Source: Nannochloropsis salina CCMP1776
Taxonomy: Eukaryota; Sar; Eustigmatophyceae; Eustigmatales; Monodopsidaceae
Direction of reading: 5' to 3'
NCBI GenBank assembly: GCA_004565275.1
Contig: SDOX01000021.1
Span: 1,398,978-1,462,977 of the forward strand
DNA length: 64,000 bases
The first letter of the stretch is position 1. Each line of letters begins with the position of its first letter. Below the pieces are notes generated by a model. The model did no database searches, was not told the DNA's origin, and saw only the letters and a program-made list of their open reading frames with translations. Position numbers and translations under genes: made by a program. Of this stretch, positions 9,869 to 20,212 are shown one piece after another.

Positions 9869-11134
9869 ATGCACTCACACACACCTCCCTTTGCCACCAC
9901 CACGCACAGATACACGCGCAGCTCTCCTCGTGGGACATCCACGGTTCATGGCAATCACACGACCGTGCTGGGGCGGAGGTACACCTCAGCCACTCGACTC
10001 GTCCCCGCTTGTCACCTTACCTCGGCCGCCTCCTCCTCCTCCTCCTCCTCCTCCTCCTCCCCCGTCTGGGGCGGGCTGAGTCCGGGATTGGACCCAAAGC
10101 TGATGAATGAGCCGTCCTCCCCTTCCTCTGTTCCCCTCCTCCCCCACCGTCAAGTACCTGACCACGCGCTGCGTATCACCACCGTGTCCTACATGGATTC
10201 TTCCACCTACATACCCTTTCCTCACAAGGACGGCATCGACGCCAGGGCCTTTCCCACCAATCCTGCGAATTTTAAGGTACGCTCGTTGGATGTTTTCAAA
10301 TACGGGTAAAGGAAATATGATGGGCGGTGGTTTCTCGGGGACGGCTGGCCGTTTACGCGTTTAAATTCGACATTTTGAACACGAGACGGTTACTCTCAGC
10401 CTGTTTTCGGGGCTTGCGAGACCTTGCGAGCTCTTGCGCTGCCGAGAATCCTCAACCGGGCTTTCTCCTCAATTAACCTCCTCCCCGTCCCTCCCTCCCT
10501 CCCTCCCTCCTTCCTTCCCTCCCTCCCTCCCTCCTTTCCTCTTTCCCTACCTCTCTCCCTCCCTCCCTCTCGCTCTCCCTCCCTTCTTCCCGACAGGTGA
10601 CTCTACAGGTAGCCATGAAGGACCTCGACTGCTCTGAACGCGAGCAGAAACGCCTGCGATGCCTGGTTCGTCCACTTCCGACCCCTCCCTCCCTCCCTCC
10701 CTCCCTCCTCCCTCCCTCCCTCTTTCCTTACTCCTTCCCTCCCTCCCTCGATTGAAGCATGTCTCCTACCGATGTCAGAAAGTGCCTCCTCCCTACCTCG
10801 TGTTGGCTTGAGACCCTACTTCTTCACCCGTTCCGCCCCTCTTTCCCACATGCAACCCTTTGTCCTCCCGCCCTCCCGGTGTCAGGTGGGAAGCCGTTAC
10901 AATCCGGGGCGCGATGAGATCACGCTCGTCTCGAACCGCTTTTTGAGCCGCGAGCACAACAAGCAATACTTGATATACTTGCTGGAAAACCTGGTGAGCG
11001 AGGCGAAAGGGACGGGGGGAAGGGAAGGAGGGAGGGAGGGAGGGAGGGAGGGAGACACGGCGGAGAAAGGAAAGGAATAAAAACGATGCATTGAGGTATA
11101 CTGGAAGGAGCCGGTGAAATTTCTCGGCTTGTAG
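9869..11134 (+). CDS. Mitochondrial small-subunit ribosomal protein mS35
   Basis: Exons 9869..10276, 10597..10665, 10886..10993 and 11096..11134 give 207 aa with every phase closing. mS35 (MRPS35/MRP-S28 family) is a structural protein of the mitochondrial small ribosomal subunit. The conserved core spans exons 2-4: VTLQVAMKDLDCSEREQKR, LVGSRYNPGRDEITLVSNRF, LSREHNKQYLIYLLENL and YWKEPVKF. The first ~60 residues are rich in Arg, Ser, Thr and His with few acids, consistent with a mitochondrial presequence, and end in a poly-Ser run encoded by a TCC microsatellite. The start at ATG 9869 is the first in-frame ATG after an acceptor-like TTTTGCAG, so an upstream exon is possible. Confidence 0.85.
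10021..10065 (+). repeat. (TCC)n microsatellite encoding poly-Ser
   Basis: Ten or so consecutive TCC/CTC units inside the first exon of mS35, read as serine. Confidence 0.85.
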
Positions 11135-11313
11135 CTCATAATGTCGTTTCTTGGCCTTCAATTTCTACAATGTCGTCATTCATGTGTTGGGGAGACAAAA
11201 GCCTCTCTATTTCTGATTCCTGCTTGTCATTCGGATGCAGCGGGGGGATGCCTGCTTTCGCAATGCACACCCTCCCTCCCTCCTTCCCTCCCCCCCTTCC
11301 TCCCTCCCATATC

Positions 11314-13282
11314 CTACTCCTCGTCCACCATCATGCCTAAGCATACCCCATCCTGACACCTTCTTCCTCTCAACCGCCCGATCTCCTCCTCCTCCTCCTC
11401 CTCCCTCCCTTCCTCCCCCCCTTCCTGTCCCCCTTCCTCCGTCACGTCCTCCATCCCTTCCTCTCTCCCTTTCGTCGCTACTTTCCCTTTATTCGCTTTC
11501 CGATGACGGATCCGTTCCTCGATCGCCGCGTACTTGCTCTGAGGGCGGGGGGGAAAGAGGGAGGGAGGAGAGAAAAGAGGGAGGAAGGAAGGGGAAGAGG
11601 GAGGGAGGGAGGCAGAGGTCACGTACAGGGGACAAAAGAAGAAAGACACCAGCTACAGGTAGACTAAATAAAAATCAGGCAAGGTGGGGGCGGAGATAGG
11701 CGGGGAGGGAGTGAGGGAGGGAGGGAGGGAGGGAGGGAGGGAGGGTACCTGGAAGACGCCGTAAGTGTCCTACGTCGAGGAGGGAGGGAGGGAGGGAGGG
11801 TGGTACCTTGAGAGGGCGGTGGGAGAATTTCTTCAGGACGCTCTCTAAGTGCTCCAAATCCACGCCTGTCCGCGGCGCCGCGCGGATGGAGACCACCTGA
11901 GGGAGGGAGGGAGGGAGAGAGGGAGGGAGGGGCAGGTCGGTTGAGGTTTTCAGGGGGAGGAGACCAGGCATACTGCCCAACAGGGCCAGTCAGGTATCAG
12001 CGACAAGCACCTTCAAGACTGCCCTTGTCCTTCCCTCCCTCCCTCCCTCCCTCCTTCCCTCCCTCCCTCACGACCTCGGCCACGCTCTCCCGCCAGGGGA
12101 GGAGGTTGGAGTGGTGGGCGAAGGGCCCGACCAGGACGATGGGCCGGTCTCGGATCGGGTCCGAGCAGGGTGGGAGGGGCTGGTTCAATCCCAATACGTG
12201 CACCTATAAGAAGATAAAAGGAGGGGAAGCACGCGGGCAGAATCGACGAGGCTATGAGTGGGGAGGAAAAAGAGGAGGGAGGGAGGGAGGGAGGGAGGAG
12301 GGAGGGAGGGAAGGAGGGACCACGCACCATTTTGTGGACCGCGGCCGTGCACCCAGCGCCGACGAAGAGGACAACGTCTTCAGCAGCTTTGCCTGTCACC
12401 CGGGCGTTCACGGACTCTGGAAAAGGGCGGGAAAAGACGCGAGTGAGGAAAAACGAGCTAAGGAGGCAAGGAGAGGGGGAGGGGACGCACCCGCGATGAT
12501 TTGACGGGCCTCGTGCCGGTAGAGGGTGGTCTGCATCCCCGTGATGGAGGTGGTGGTGTGGGTGTTCCCGTAGAAGGGCATGACCTCGAGCCGCAGGAAG
12601 TCCTGAAGGAGGGAGGGAGGGAGGGAGGAAGGGAGGGAGGGAGGAAAAGATTTACAGGGGCGGCCTCACGACAGCACTGATACCCTTTCCTTCTCCTTCT
12701 TCGTCCCTCCTCCCTCCCCCTCTCCCTTCCCCCCCTCCCCCCCGACCTCGATGAAGTGCAGCTGCCGTCCTGACGCCGTCCAGTCCGCGTACACGATGGG
12801 CTTCTTCCCGCCTAGGGGGGAGTCGAACGCCTGGAAGCGGCCCACCAAGGAATCCTGAGGCACGGGACACAAAAGAGAGAGGCCGGGAAGTCGAGGATTG
12901 TGTGAGGTTTTGGGTGGATGGCGGTGCATCCTCAAGATTCAGAGGGGGAAGATGTTGCGCGGTGGGTGTGTAGCACAGGGCGAATACCTGAATGCGTTGG
13001 AGGAGTTCGGGTCGTCTCGACAGGCGTTGACTGAGAAGGGAGCCTTCCCGTTCCTTCTCCTCGAGCACCTGGGCGTACAAGAACATGTCCATGTGAACAT
13101 TAATGCCGAGCGGTGGGAGACTCGCACTCATGACCTGTCGATGGACGAGTGCTTACCTCATAGAATTGACGATAGGAGATCGATGGGGTATCGGGCAGCT
13201 CTTTCTCCCCTCTATCTCCGCCCTCCCTGTGCCCGGCACCATTGCTGGTTGTGCTTGTTGTTGGCGGAGCCATCGATATCAT
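11314..13282 (-). CDS. Class-V aminotransferase-like protein, shortened
   Basis: Nine exons: complement(11314..11538, 11749..11769, 11807..11896, 12072..12203, 12328..12416, 12491..12602, 12747..12854, 12988..13134, 13157..13282), 349 aa with closing phases. The body matches a eukaryotic class-V aminotransferase/cysteine-desulfurase-like family: PIVYADWTASGRQLHFIEDF, MPFYGNTHTTTSITG, HEARQIIAESVNA, VVLFVGAGCTAAVHKMV, RPIVLVGPFAHHSNLLPWRES and TGVDLEHLESVLKK. The chain then leaves the family: the expected strand after RPL, the PLP-binding Lys segment and the C-terminal domain are absent. They are replaced by a 21-nt microexon (DTYGVFQ) and a charged tail (SKYAAIEERIRHRK, then Glu/Gly-rich). 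So it is a truncated gene, a repurposed protein, or an assembly collapse. An alternative donor (GAG|GTCGTG) for the exon ending at 12072 shifts by one Val. Confidence 0.7.
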
Positions 13283-14769
13283 GGTGATGGGCGCTGCTGC
13301 GAGATCGAAGTGGTGTTATCCTGTTCCCAACGGTCCCTACGCAACGCGTCCCTTGCCAGCTATTCCAGACCTTATGCTCTCTGTAAGGATGCGGCCCCTG
13401 CAATCCCTGTTAAAGTTTGATCATATGTATGAATATGAGGATATAGAGCACGCTGGGGGTCTTGAAAGCCGGTATTTGCCTACATCCGCGGTGCGAGTAA
13501 TGACGAGGAGAGACCCCACACACCCTACGCGCCAGGAAAACCCATTCCGAATTAAATCGTCTATTTCGACCCCTGTATGGCCTTCTTCACACGTCACGCA
13601 TAGTGAACGAGGTCAGGTGCTCCAGTACACCTCTACTCTATAAGAACGGTCTCGGCAACGGGGGAGACCGTGGTGTTCACATCACTTGCATGAACGAGTC
13701 GTTCCTAGGGGTGGCTAGCAACGGGCAGCACCCCACCAAAAAACCAAAAAATGACTCAAGCACCCTGCCTGCGCCCGAAACATTTCCTAACAAGTCCCTG
13801 CGGACGTGCGACGCATCACACTGACAGCAGGGCTGGCGCCTGAAGGCCGTGCGCCGTTTGGTGGAACAAAATAAAAGAATGGCTTGGACCTGTGCCACGT
13901 CGGTCTTAATTAGGGGACGTAAAGTAATGGCCATATCTACTGCTACCCTCCGCCTTAATGATCAATTTCAAAGATTAGACGGGGCATTTCTTGATGATCG
14001 ATTGTTCACATACCCAGAATATTACTATTTGTCCTTACCGTGTAGATTGGAATAAAGTTGAGTCCTCTCTGCACTAGTTTTCTTCCACAAATTGGCTTAA
14101 GACCGCTCCTCCTTCGTCGAATCTCTTGCCTCCAGAAGTGAAGCACACCAACTTTTTGGCTCGAGTTTGTATCAGCTACCTGCATTATCCTATTTTTTCA
14201 TTAATAGACAAAAGGGAAATTTTGTTGGAATATCATAAGGATGTATTTTCTCCCTCGTCTAACATCCAAACGTCGTATGATTTGCGCTCTTAAGCTACAA
14301 AGTATACTATAAACACTGCTATTCCTTAACCCCAAACCGGCGTCCCGCATGAAAAATGCGAGATTGTGTATTTAATTCATTTTAATATGCAAAGAGGATA
14401 TATATGTCATCTCGAAAAAAGATGTAGCTGAGGAAAGATACGCTTGCATATAGCAGCGAAACCCAATTGTTGACAAGAATTTTGACTTGACAACTCACAC
14501 TGTATGTGTGATAATTGTCTTGGCTACTTACGATTCTCGTAGTAGAAGCACGCTGTTTTTCCATCACTGTTAGTTCGTTATCATGACTGCAAGAATGTGG
14601 TCCACCAGACATGCTTATCGTTATTCATTTCTATGCACGTGCGCTCCATTCATCTATCGGGTTGAATATCTCTTTTTCAAAGATATCCTTTACAAAATAA
14701 GGGTCGAAAGAGGTTACTAAAAATACTTGAATACATGTGGACGTCCTAGCTACGTACAGTGGCAAAGGA
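13283..14769. other. Intergenic, 1.5 kb
   Basis: AT-richer than its surroundings, without supported genes. Short open stretches exist on both strands, but none shows a domain or convincing splice structure. Confidence 0.5.
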
Positions 14770-16647
14770 TCATGCTCCTCTGTCCTCCTTGACCACCGCC
14801 CCCCGCCCGTTACCTCCAATGCTCTCTTCTTTGCTGGTTTCACCAGGCACCGGTGGCGCCACAGAGAGATACAAAAGTCGCATTTGTGCATGCATCTCAC
14901 CCTCTCTAGCGTGCTGCTGACGAGGCGGAGAGGGCAAGTCCGCAAAGTCGATGCCTATGTCTTCCGGTGAATAGACCGCTCGCTCGCTTCGCCTGGACTC
15001 TACGCGAAGCGTCAGCTGCCAGGGCGGGTTCAAGGACGACGTTAGGGACAGCAGAGCCCGACGGACAAATCCCGTGTAGAAAAAAACGTCTTCCGTGTCG
15101 ATTTTCCCCACCTCCTCCTCAAGCCTCCCCCTGCGACGGGCGTGCCCTGCTTCCTCCCTCACTTTGTCCGCCGGCACATTGCCCACCAAGGACTGCAGCA
15201 TGGCGTCCCCCACCCGGACTCGGAGTGCTGGACCTGGAGGGGCAGGGCGGGGAGACGAGGGAGGGAGGGAGGACGGCGGCTCTTCCACGCCCAAGATCAC
15301 GTCCCTGTACATCCAGCCCTCCCGCCACCCTGGCCCCTCCTCCTCCTCCTCCTCCTCCTCCTCCTCCACGGCCGGGCATGTCTCGCGTCTTCTACGCGTC
15401 ACCAGCACAGAGGCGAGCTTGTCCACCTCCGGGACCTCTACCTCTTCCTCCCCCGGACCCTCCCCCCCTCCTTCCAGCACCACGCGGGCTAGGGTTATCA
15501 ATCCTCGGACATTCACCACTTTCCCTCCGCGAGGAGGAAGGTCCAGGTCGCTTCCCACTCCCTCACGCCCCCCCTCCTCCCCATCATCCCCACGACCGTG
15601 CCCACGTTTGTCGTCCGCGAGCAGCCAAGCGCTCTTTCCTCCCTCCTCTTCCACGAGCTCCCGCGCTTCCTGGACGCTCAGCACCCTCCCTCCCTCCCCC
15701 CGCCCTATCCGTCTGCTTCTCACCCTGCGCCCCCGGGGCAAACGCACCACTCTCGTCTTTCCAACCACTACGGGAAGTAGAAATCCTCCTCGTCCCACCG
15801 CACTCCCCAAATTCTCGAAACGCACAGCCTCCCCTCCCTCCCCCCCCCCTTCCTCCCCCTCCTCCCCTTCCTCCTCCGCCTCCTCCCCCCACTCCGCGTC
15901 CTTCCTCCTTGTCAGTGCATCCACTAAGGCCCGAGCCCCTTCAACACTCTTTGTCAGCTCCAAGACATGCACCACGCCAACCTCGTCCACGACCTCGAAC
16001 CTCCCTTTCCCCCCGCCCTCCGTCCTCCTCGCATCCCCTGGGCTCCACTCCCACCTCCTCACTCGCCCTTCCACTCGCCCGTCCTCCCTTCCCATCCTCA
16101 AGCCCTCATCGAACCCTCCCGCCCTCTCATTCCTTCGCTCTTTCTCTCCCGCCCTCCGCAGCTCCTCCACCTCCCTCCACTGCCACACGGCTTCAACCCT
16201 TCTCAACAGCGCCCGGTAGCCTTCCCCGTCCTCCTGACTCCATGCATCCTGCGTCAACATGCTGCGGATAAGACGCGGCGCGTGGCTCCGATTTGGCACG
16301 ACAACCACATGGGAATGCAGCCCGGATGCTTTGAAGCCTTTGACACCCATGAAGCGGTCGACGGTGGCGTGGGAGACGAGGATCAGGTCGCCGATGTTCA
16401 ACCGAGACCCCACCGTTTCCGCCAAACCTCGACCCCAAAGGCTGAGTTTGACCACGCCTCTCTCGTCCTGCATGTAAAGAGCGCGAAGGTAGGACGTGAA
16501 CGTGGATCCATCCCGTTTTCGGCATTCTAAGGCCCGCGCTTCCTGGTCCTTGGCGGTGACAATGCCCACAATCAGCCGTCCAGGCGCTCCGTCGACCCGC
16601 TGGCGGACAGATGTTGTGAGGTCCATACTATCCCAACACTCCCTCAT
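14770..16647 (-). CDS. OB-fold, RPA-like nucleic-acid-binding protein
   Basis: A single exon, 625 aa from ATG 16647. Residues ~20-110 read as an OB fold of the RPA/MEIOB type: RLIVGIVTAKDQEARALECR, SYLRALYMQDERGVVKLSLW, GSRLNIGDLILVSHATVDRF and a closing VVVV strand. The middle is Glu/Arg-rich and probably disordered, including a poly-Glu run from a CTC repeat. A C-terminal module (LRVRVGDAMLQSLVGNVPAD, DVFFYTGFVRRALLSLTSSL, WQLTLRVESRRS) resembles another OB domain such as those of MEIOB, shieldin-2 or RPA1. A role in single-stranded DNA handling is inferred; the subfamily is open. Frame continues upstream of ATG 16647 only through a non-ATG stretch in a duplicated 40-bp unit. Confidence 0.65.
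   Translation of the reverse strand: MRECWDSMDLTTSVRQRVDGAPGRLIVGIVTAKDQEARALECRKRDGSTFTSYLRALYMQDERGVVKLSLWGRGLAETVGSRLNIGDLILVSHATVDRFMGVKGFKASGLHSHVVVVPNRSHAPRLIRSMLTQDAWSQEDGEGYRALLRRVEAVWQWREVEELRRAGEKERRNERAGGFDEGLRMGREDGRVEGRVRRWEWSPGDARRTEGGGKGRFEVVDEVGVVHVLELTKSVEGARALVDALTRRKDAEWGEEAEEEGEEGEEGGGEGGEAVRFENLGSAVGRGGFLLPVVVGKTRVVRLPRGRRVRSRRIGRGEGGRVLSVQEARELVEEEGGKSAWLLADDKRGHGRGDDGEEGGREGVGSDLDLPPRGGKVVNVRGLITLARVVLEGGGEGPGEEEVEVPEVDKLASVLVTRRRRETCPAVEEEEEEEEEEGPGWREGWMYRDVILGVEEPPSSLPPSSPRPAPPGPALRVRVGDAMLQSLVGNVPADKVREEAGHARRRGRLEEEVGKIDTEDVFFYTGFVRRALLSLTSSLNPPWQLTLRVESRRSERAVYSPEDIGIDFADLPSPPRQQHAREGEMHAQMRLLYLSVAPPVPGETSKEESIGGNGRGAVVKEDRGA
15341..15369. repeat. (TCC)n microsatellite
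   Basis: About nine trinucleotide units; on the minus strand it encodes the poly-Glu run of the OB-fold protein. Confidence 0.8.
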
Positions 16648-16653
16648 GGTCAA

Positions 16654-16730
16654 TAGACTGCCTTCAGCAGGCAATGGAAAGAGGATGGGGGACTAGACTG
16701 CCTTCAGCAGGCAATAATAAGAGGATGGGG
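16654..16730. repeat. 40-bp tandem duplication
   Basis: Two copies (16654-16690 and 16694-16730) share TAGACTGCCTTCAGCAGGCA and AAGAGGATGGGG. The left copy is the 5' leader of the OB-fold gene; the right copy contains the stop codon of the upstream small gene. Confidence 0.9.
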
Positions 16731-17167
16731 CACGTGTCCGAAAGTCGAGGCGGAGAGGGACGGCCACAGCTTCATTTGAACCTTCCACCGCGTACCGCTG
16801 CAGTACCTGTCGTACACATGGATGATGAAAAACAGAATTATTAGAACACATACATGCTCGGTGACATGAACAAGGTGGCATTCGTTACATATAATAGCAA
16901 ACTTGCATTCGTTCTCCTTAGTGCGGAAAAATACCAGACCCCCGTCACAGACGTGTCTGCATTATGTCTCTCATGCGGTTTCCATGTTATCCAAGAGAAA
17001 GCCATGAGAAACCAAAGCAACAGAATAAATATGGAAATTGTGGCAAATTTAGTGTACAAGGGAGGGATTTTCTGAGACACGTTCGACGGGAGGTTATCAA
17101 GCGTGCGGCGGCGAATTTCTGACAAAGCCTCGACCCCTGACATGTCTTCAGATATTAATTGCAAGTC
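16693..17167 (-). CDS. Small unknown gene (5' end unresolved)
   Basis: Two exons, complement(16693..16806, 17081..17167), join in phase to about 66 residues, with an internal ATG at 17143. The last exon (VLQRYAVEGSNEAVAVPLRL, then DFRTRAPSSYYCLLKAV and stop) looks like folded protein with alternating hydrophobic strands and has a good acceptor (TACGACAG). The upstream exon (MSGVEALSEIRRRTLDNLPS) is helical and preceded by an acceptor-like GATGTTCAG, so more exons may lie between 17170 and 17680. I do not recognise the family. It ends only 45 bp before the OB-fold gene's ATG on the same strand. Confidence 0.4.
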
Positions 17168-17682
17168 CTGAACATCAAATCAGTGTGCCTATATCAGTAT
17201 GAAGCTTAGGCGTGAGTACAACTCAAGCCCCTCCGCAAGGTGATAATGGTGCAGTTTCTTTTCAACCCTTGCGGTGAACCGTTAAAATGTGTTTACTGAC
17301 ACAACTACGTTGATGATAAAATCACCTTCTACGGCAAAACTGGAATATTCAATTTTTTTAGGGAGTGCCTGTTCAATACCCTGCAGCCTGTGCTGCCACT
17401 CGTTGAACTTGGAAAATATTTCTCACGCTGATTTAAGAAATTTATGAAATCGGAAGACCTCATGTGGCTCTTCGCGATGCTGGAGAAGCTCCTTTTCCGA
17501 ATTTGTATTTGCAGCCAACAAATCGTGCATGACCTATGTACAAATCATTGTAACATGCTGCACTTTACTGACACTCCCACGGTTATGATCTCATCACATT
17601 GGTGTTACGCGTTCGTCCACACAAAGTTCCCTCTCAACGATTGTATGATATTCCGTTCATGCGCGTTTTTCAGATCACAAAG
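17168..17682. other. Intergenic, 0.5 kb
   Basis: 3' flank of the double aquaporin gene and possible 5' part of the small unknown gene. Nothing else recognised. Confidence 0.4.
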
Positions 17683-19659
17683 TTACTGCGACTCTCCCAA
17701 CTGGTTTGCTTTTCCCTCACGATCCTCCACGCTTCCTTCCCACCCCTCTTCCATCGACGCCTCCCCGCCCTCGACCTTCCCACCCTCCCCCCCATTGTCT
17801 TCCTTCTCTTCCTCCCTGTCTCCACCCTTTTTTTCGGTGGCTCCCTCCCACCTGCCCTTCTTTTCCTCCCGTATGCTCCGCCCGCTCGTACCCAGGGTCC
17901 AAGCACTCAACACCGCGCCTATAGAACCACACATCGGGCCTAGCCAATAGACCCAAAGCCCCTTCCCCTGCTCCTTGTCCGCACTCCAAGCATAGAGGCC
18001 CGTGACGACGGCGGGATTCAACCCTCCCCCCGAAATGGAGGCGGATGCGAGCAAGCCGCCCGTCAAGACAGCCCCGACCGCCAGTCCAAAGTATGCCTGT
18101 TGCTGAGTCCCGGGGGGGCGCTGGGAGAGGATGGTCAAGACCAAGAGGGTGGTGAACACGGCTTCCGCGCCCCACGCGTCTGGGTATCCGTGAGAGACCC
18201 CGCGGTGTGGAAGGGCCTTCTTACAACGGCCACGACCGAGGGCGGACCGAGCCAGCCCCCCCGCGAACAGAGCGGCGAGGAGTTGCACCGTTACGTAGGC
18301 CAGGGCCCTGGGAATTTTTTTCGTCCGAGGCCGGAAAAGAAAAACCCCGAGGGTAACGGCTGGGTTGAAGTGGCCGCCGCTGACGTAGGCCCCGGCAAAG
18401 ACAAGGCCGGCCAATAAAAGACCGCTGGAAACGGCCAAGGTAAGGGGGGAGGCTGGGGTGGAGGAGCTGCTGCTGAGGGCGAGAACTAGGGTGAGGAGGA
18501 AAGCTCCCTGGAACTCCGTCACGTAGGCCCTGGCACGGCATGATACCCGGAGAAGTGTCCGCGCATAGGCAGGTGGGGAGGTAGCTGGGTAGGGCGGGAA
18601 GGAGGTCGCCTCGGAAAGAAGGGCTTCTCGGTCCTCTGTCACTCCTTCCCTCTGCGCTCTCTCCCCCTGGGAGGGTCTCCTCCTGTGTTGACCGTCCGAC
18701 GCCCTTCCATACGGGTACAAGGCTTCTGCTGCATTGACCACGTAAAATGCACAAGCCGCGATTAAACCGCCCGCCATCGGCAACATCCAACGGACCCACA
18801 GCCCCGCCTCCCCCTCCCCTTGCCCCCCTCCCTCCCCCTCGTCCTTGTGCCTGGCAGCCACATAAAGCCCAGAAGACACCGCCGGATTCATGACCGCCCC
18901 CAGAGAGGCCCCTGTCACCAACGTCGCACATATCGCCACGCCCGCATAGGCATTGGGTTGCTGTGCTCGGGCAAAAGCGGTGTGGATCACCACCATGACC
19001 AAGGCGTATGTAAAGCTGATCTCGACCAGGGCTAGCTCCCCGGTAACTCCCTCCGGCAAGAATGGATCTGCTAGTTGATCAGAGGCAGCCAGACCTCGGG
19101 CCAGGTAGGCTCCCCCGATGGCCCCGACGGTTTGGCTGGCTATGTAAACCAGGGCCCGGAAAGGGGAGACTCGTCCGATGAGAAGTAATGCGAAGGTCAC
19201 CGCCGGGTTGTAATGCGCACCCGATATCGGAGCGCCTGTGTTGATCATGGCCAATAAGACGGCGGCGACTCCAATGGCGGTCGTAAGGCTGTCTACGCCT
19301 GCGGCGGGACGGGAGAGCAGACCAACTACCAGCGTAAGGGTGAGGGTACCAAGAGCTTCCGTCATGGGAACAGCTAGAAGATTTTGCAGGACCGTAAATG
19401 TTTGAGAGCAGCATTGCGCACCCGCTGTGAGGTATCGGCGATGCTTGCGATGACCCTCTAAGACCTTCTTGTCACCGTGCTCTTCTGATAAATGACTTGT
19501 ATTTCTTTCAGCGTTGCTATGACCAGCCGACGCAGTTTCCTCTTCTGACATGGCCTGCGACTCTATGTCATTGTCTTTACCCTTGTTATCCTGGGCAGGC
19601 ATCAATGGCTGCTTCGACTCGTCCTCTACTTGGTGAGGTGCTGAGGATGTCCGCGGCAT
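17683..19659 (-). CDS. Tandem double aquaporin (two fused MIP domains)
   Basis: A single exon, 658 aa from ATG 19659. Major intrinsic proteins form water or small-solute channels with two NPA half-helices per ~250-residue unit. Here there are four NPA motifs: GAHYNPAVT near residue 151, AVMNPAVSSG near 258, GGHFNPAVT near 432 and GGGLNPAVVTG near 548. They lie in two complete six-helix repeats separated by a charged ~70-residue cytosolic linker. The ~85-residue N-terminus and ~70-residue C-terminus are hydrophilic. In canonical channels the second NPA of each unit is followed by Arg of the ar/R filter; both copies here have Val instead. GGH-F/Y-NPAVT is typical of the first motif. Frame continues upstream past a TTGGTCAG acceptor-like site, so a short 5' exon is possible. 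Substrate and membrane are unknown. Confidence 0.9.
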   Translation of the reverse strand: MPRTSSAPHQVEDESKQPLMPAQDNKGKDNDIESQAMSEEETASAGHSNAERNTSHLSEEHGDKKVLEGHRKHRRYLTAGAQCCSQTFTVLQNLLAVPMTEALGTLTLTLVVGLLSRPAAGVDSLTTAIGVAAVLLAMINTGAPISGAHYNPAVTFALLLIGRVSPFRALVYIASQTVGAIGGAYLARGLAASDQLADPFLPEGVTGELALVEISFTYALVMVVIHTAFARAQQPNAYAGVAICATLVTGASLGAVMNPAVSSGLYVAARHKDEGEGGGQGEGEAGLWVRWMLPMAGGLIAACAFYVVNAAEALYPYGRASDGQHRRRPSQGERAQREGVTEDREALLSEATSFPPYPATSPPAYARTLLRVSCRARAYVTEFQGAFLLTLVLALSSSSSTPASPLTLAVSSGLLLAGLVFAGAYVSGGHFNPAVTLGVFLFRPRTKKIPRALAYVTVQLLAALFAGGLARSALGRGRCKKALPHRGVSHGYPDAWGAEAVFTTLLVLTILSQRPPGTQQQAYFGLAVGAVLTGGLLASASISGGGLNPAVVTGLYAWSADKEQGKGLWVYWLGPMCGSIGAVLSAWTLGTSGRSIREEKKGRWEGATEKKGGDREEEKEDNGGEGGKVEGGEASMEEGWEGSVEDREGKANQLGESQ

Positions 19660-20212
19660 AATGATATCCACAACACCCCCGGAAGCCGGATCCCTGACCA
19701 AGGAAAGCACATGAAAGATATTGTACCAGGGAGGTCACAGTAAGGTTTGAGCGTGAAGACTGCACAGCTATGCATTGAAAACTATGCCACTTTTATAAAG
19801 TACCATTCGCAGGGCATGTGATACCTACAAGAACAGGGAGGGTAGGCTGCATGAGCGAGATCGCCGCTCAGACTGGATTGTGTCGTGCTTCGGGTTGTAC
19901 GTGCTTCCCGGTCAGAATTCAAAATTGGTTCAAATTCTAACGGAAAGCGCATCTAATCTGTCCATGTCCAATTCATCGACGCTCGCTCTGAGCTCGTTTC
20001 TTTTCGATGTGGTGCTTCAGTTCCATTTCTTTGTGTTTTTCATTTTATGTTTTAGGCCTCAATGTGCAGCAGGACCGCTTCCCAAGACTAACACAACTTC
20101 CGTTTTTTCTCTTTCACTAACAATAAGTGTCCCATCTAGTGAGAAGCGGCTTCCATGCGATATTCTCGCAGACAGCTGATCGGAATTATCAACCTTAAAG
20201 TACAGGAAGAGA
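19660..20212. other. Divergent promoter region, aquaporin / kinesin
   Basis: Between two divergent genes; no other coding pattern. A TATAAAG-like element lies near 19795. Confidence 0.45.

Noticed and set aside
14532-14612. Possible 27-codon first exon with a strong donor (ATC|GTAAGTAG), minus strand
   Set aside because: The only in-frame continuation needs a 32-nt intron, too short to be credible.
14967-16271. 434- and 374-codon plus-strand open frames rich in Pro and Ser
   Set aside because: Shadows of the minus-strand OB-fold gene; composition follows antisense of Glu/Gly/Arg-rich coding sequence.
19920-19945. tRNA B-box-like GGTTCAAATTC
   Set aside because: No surrounding cloverleaf could be drawn.
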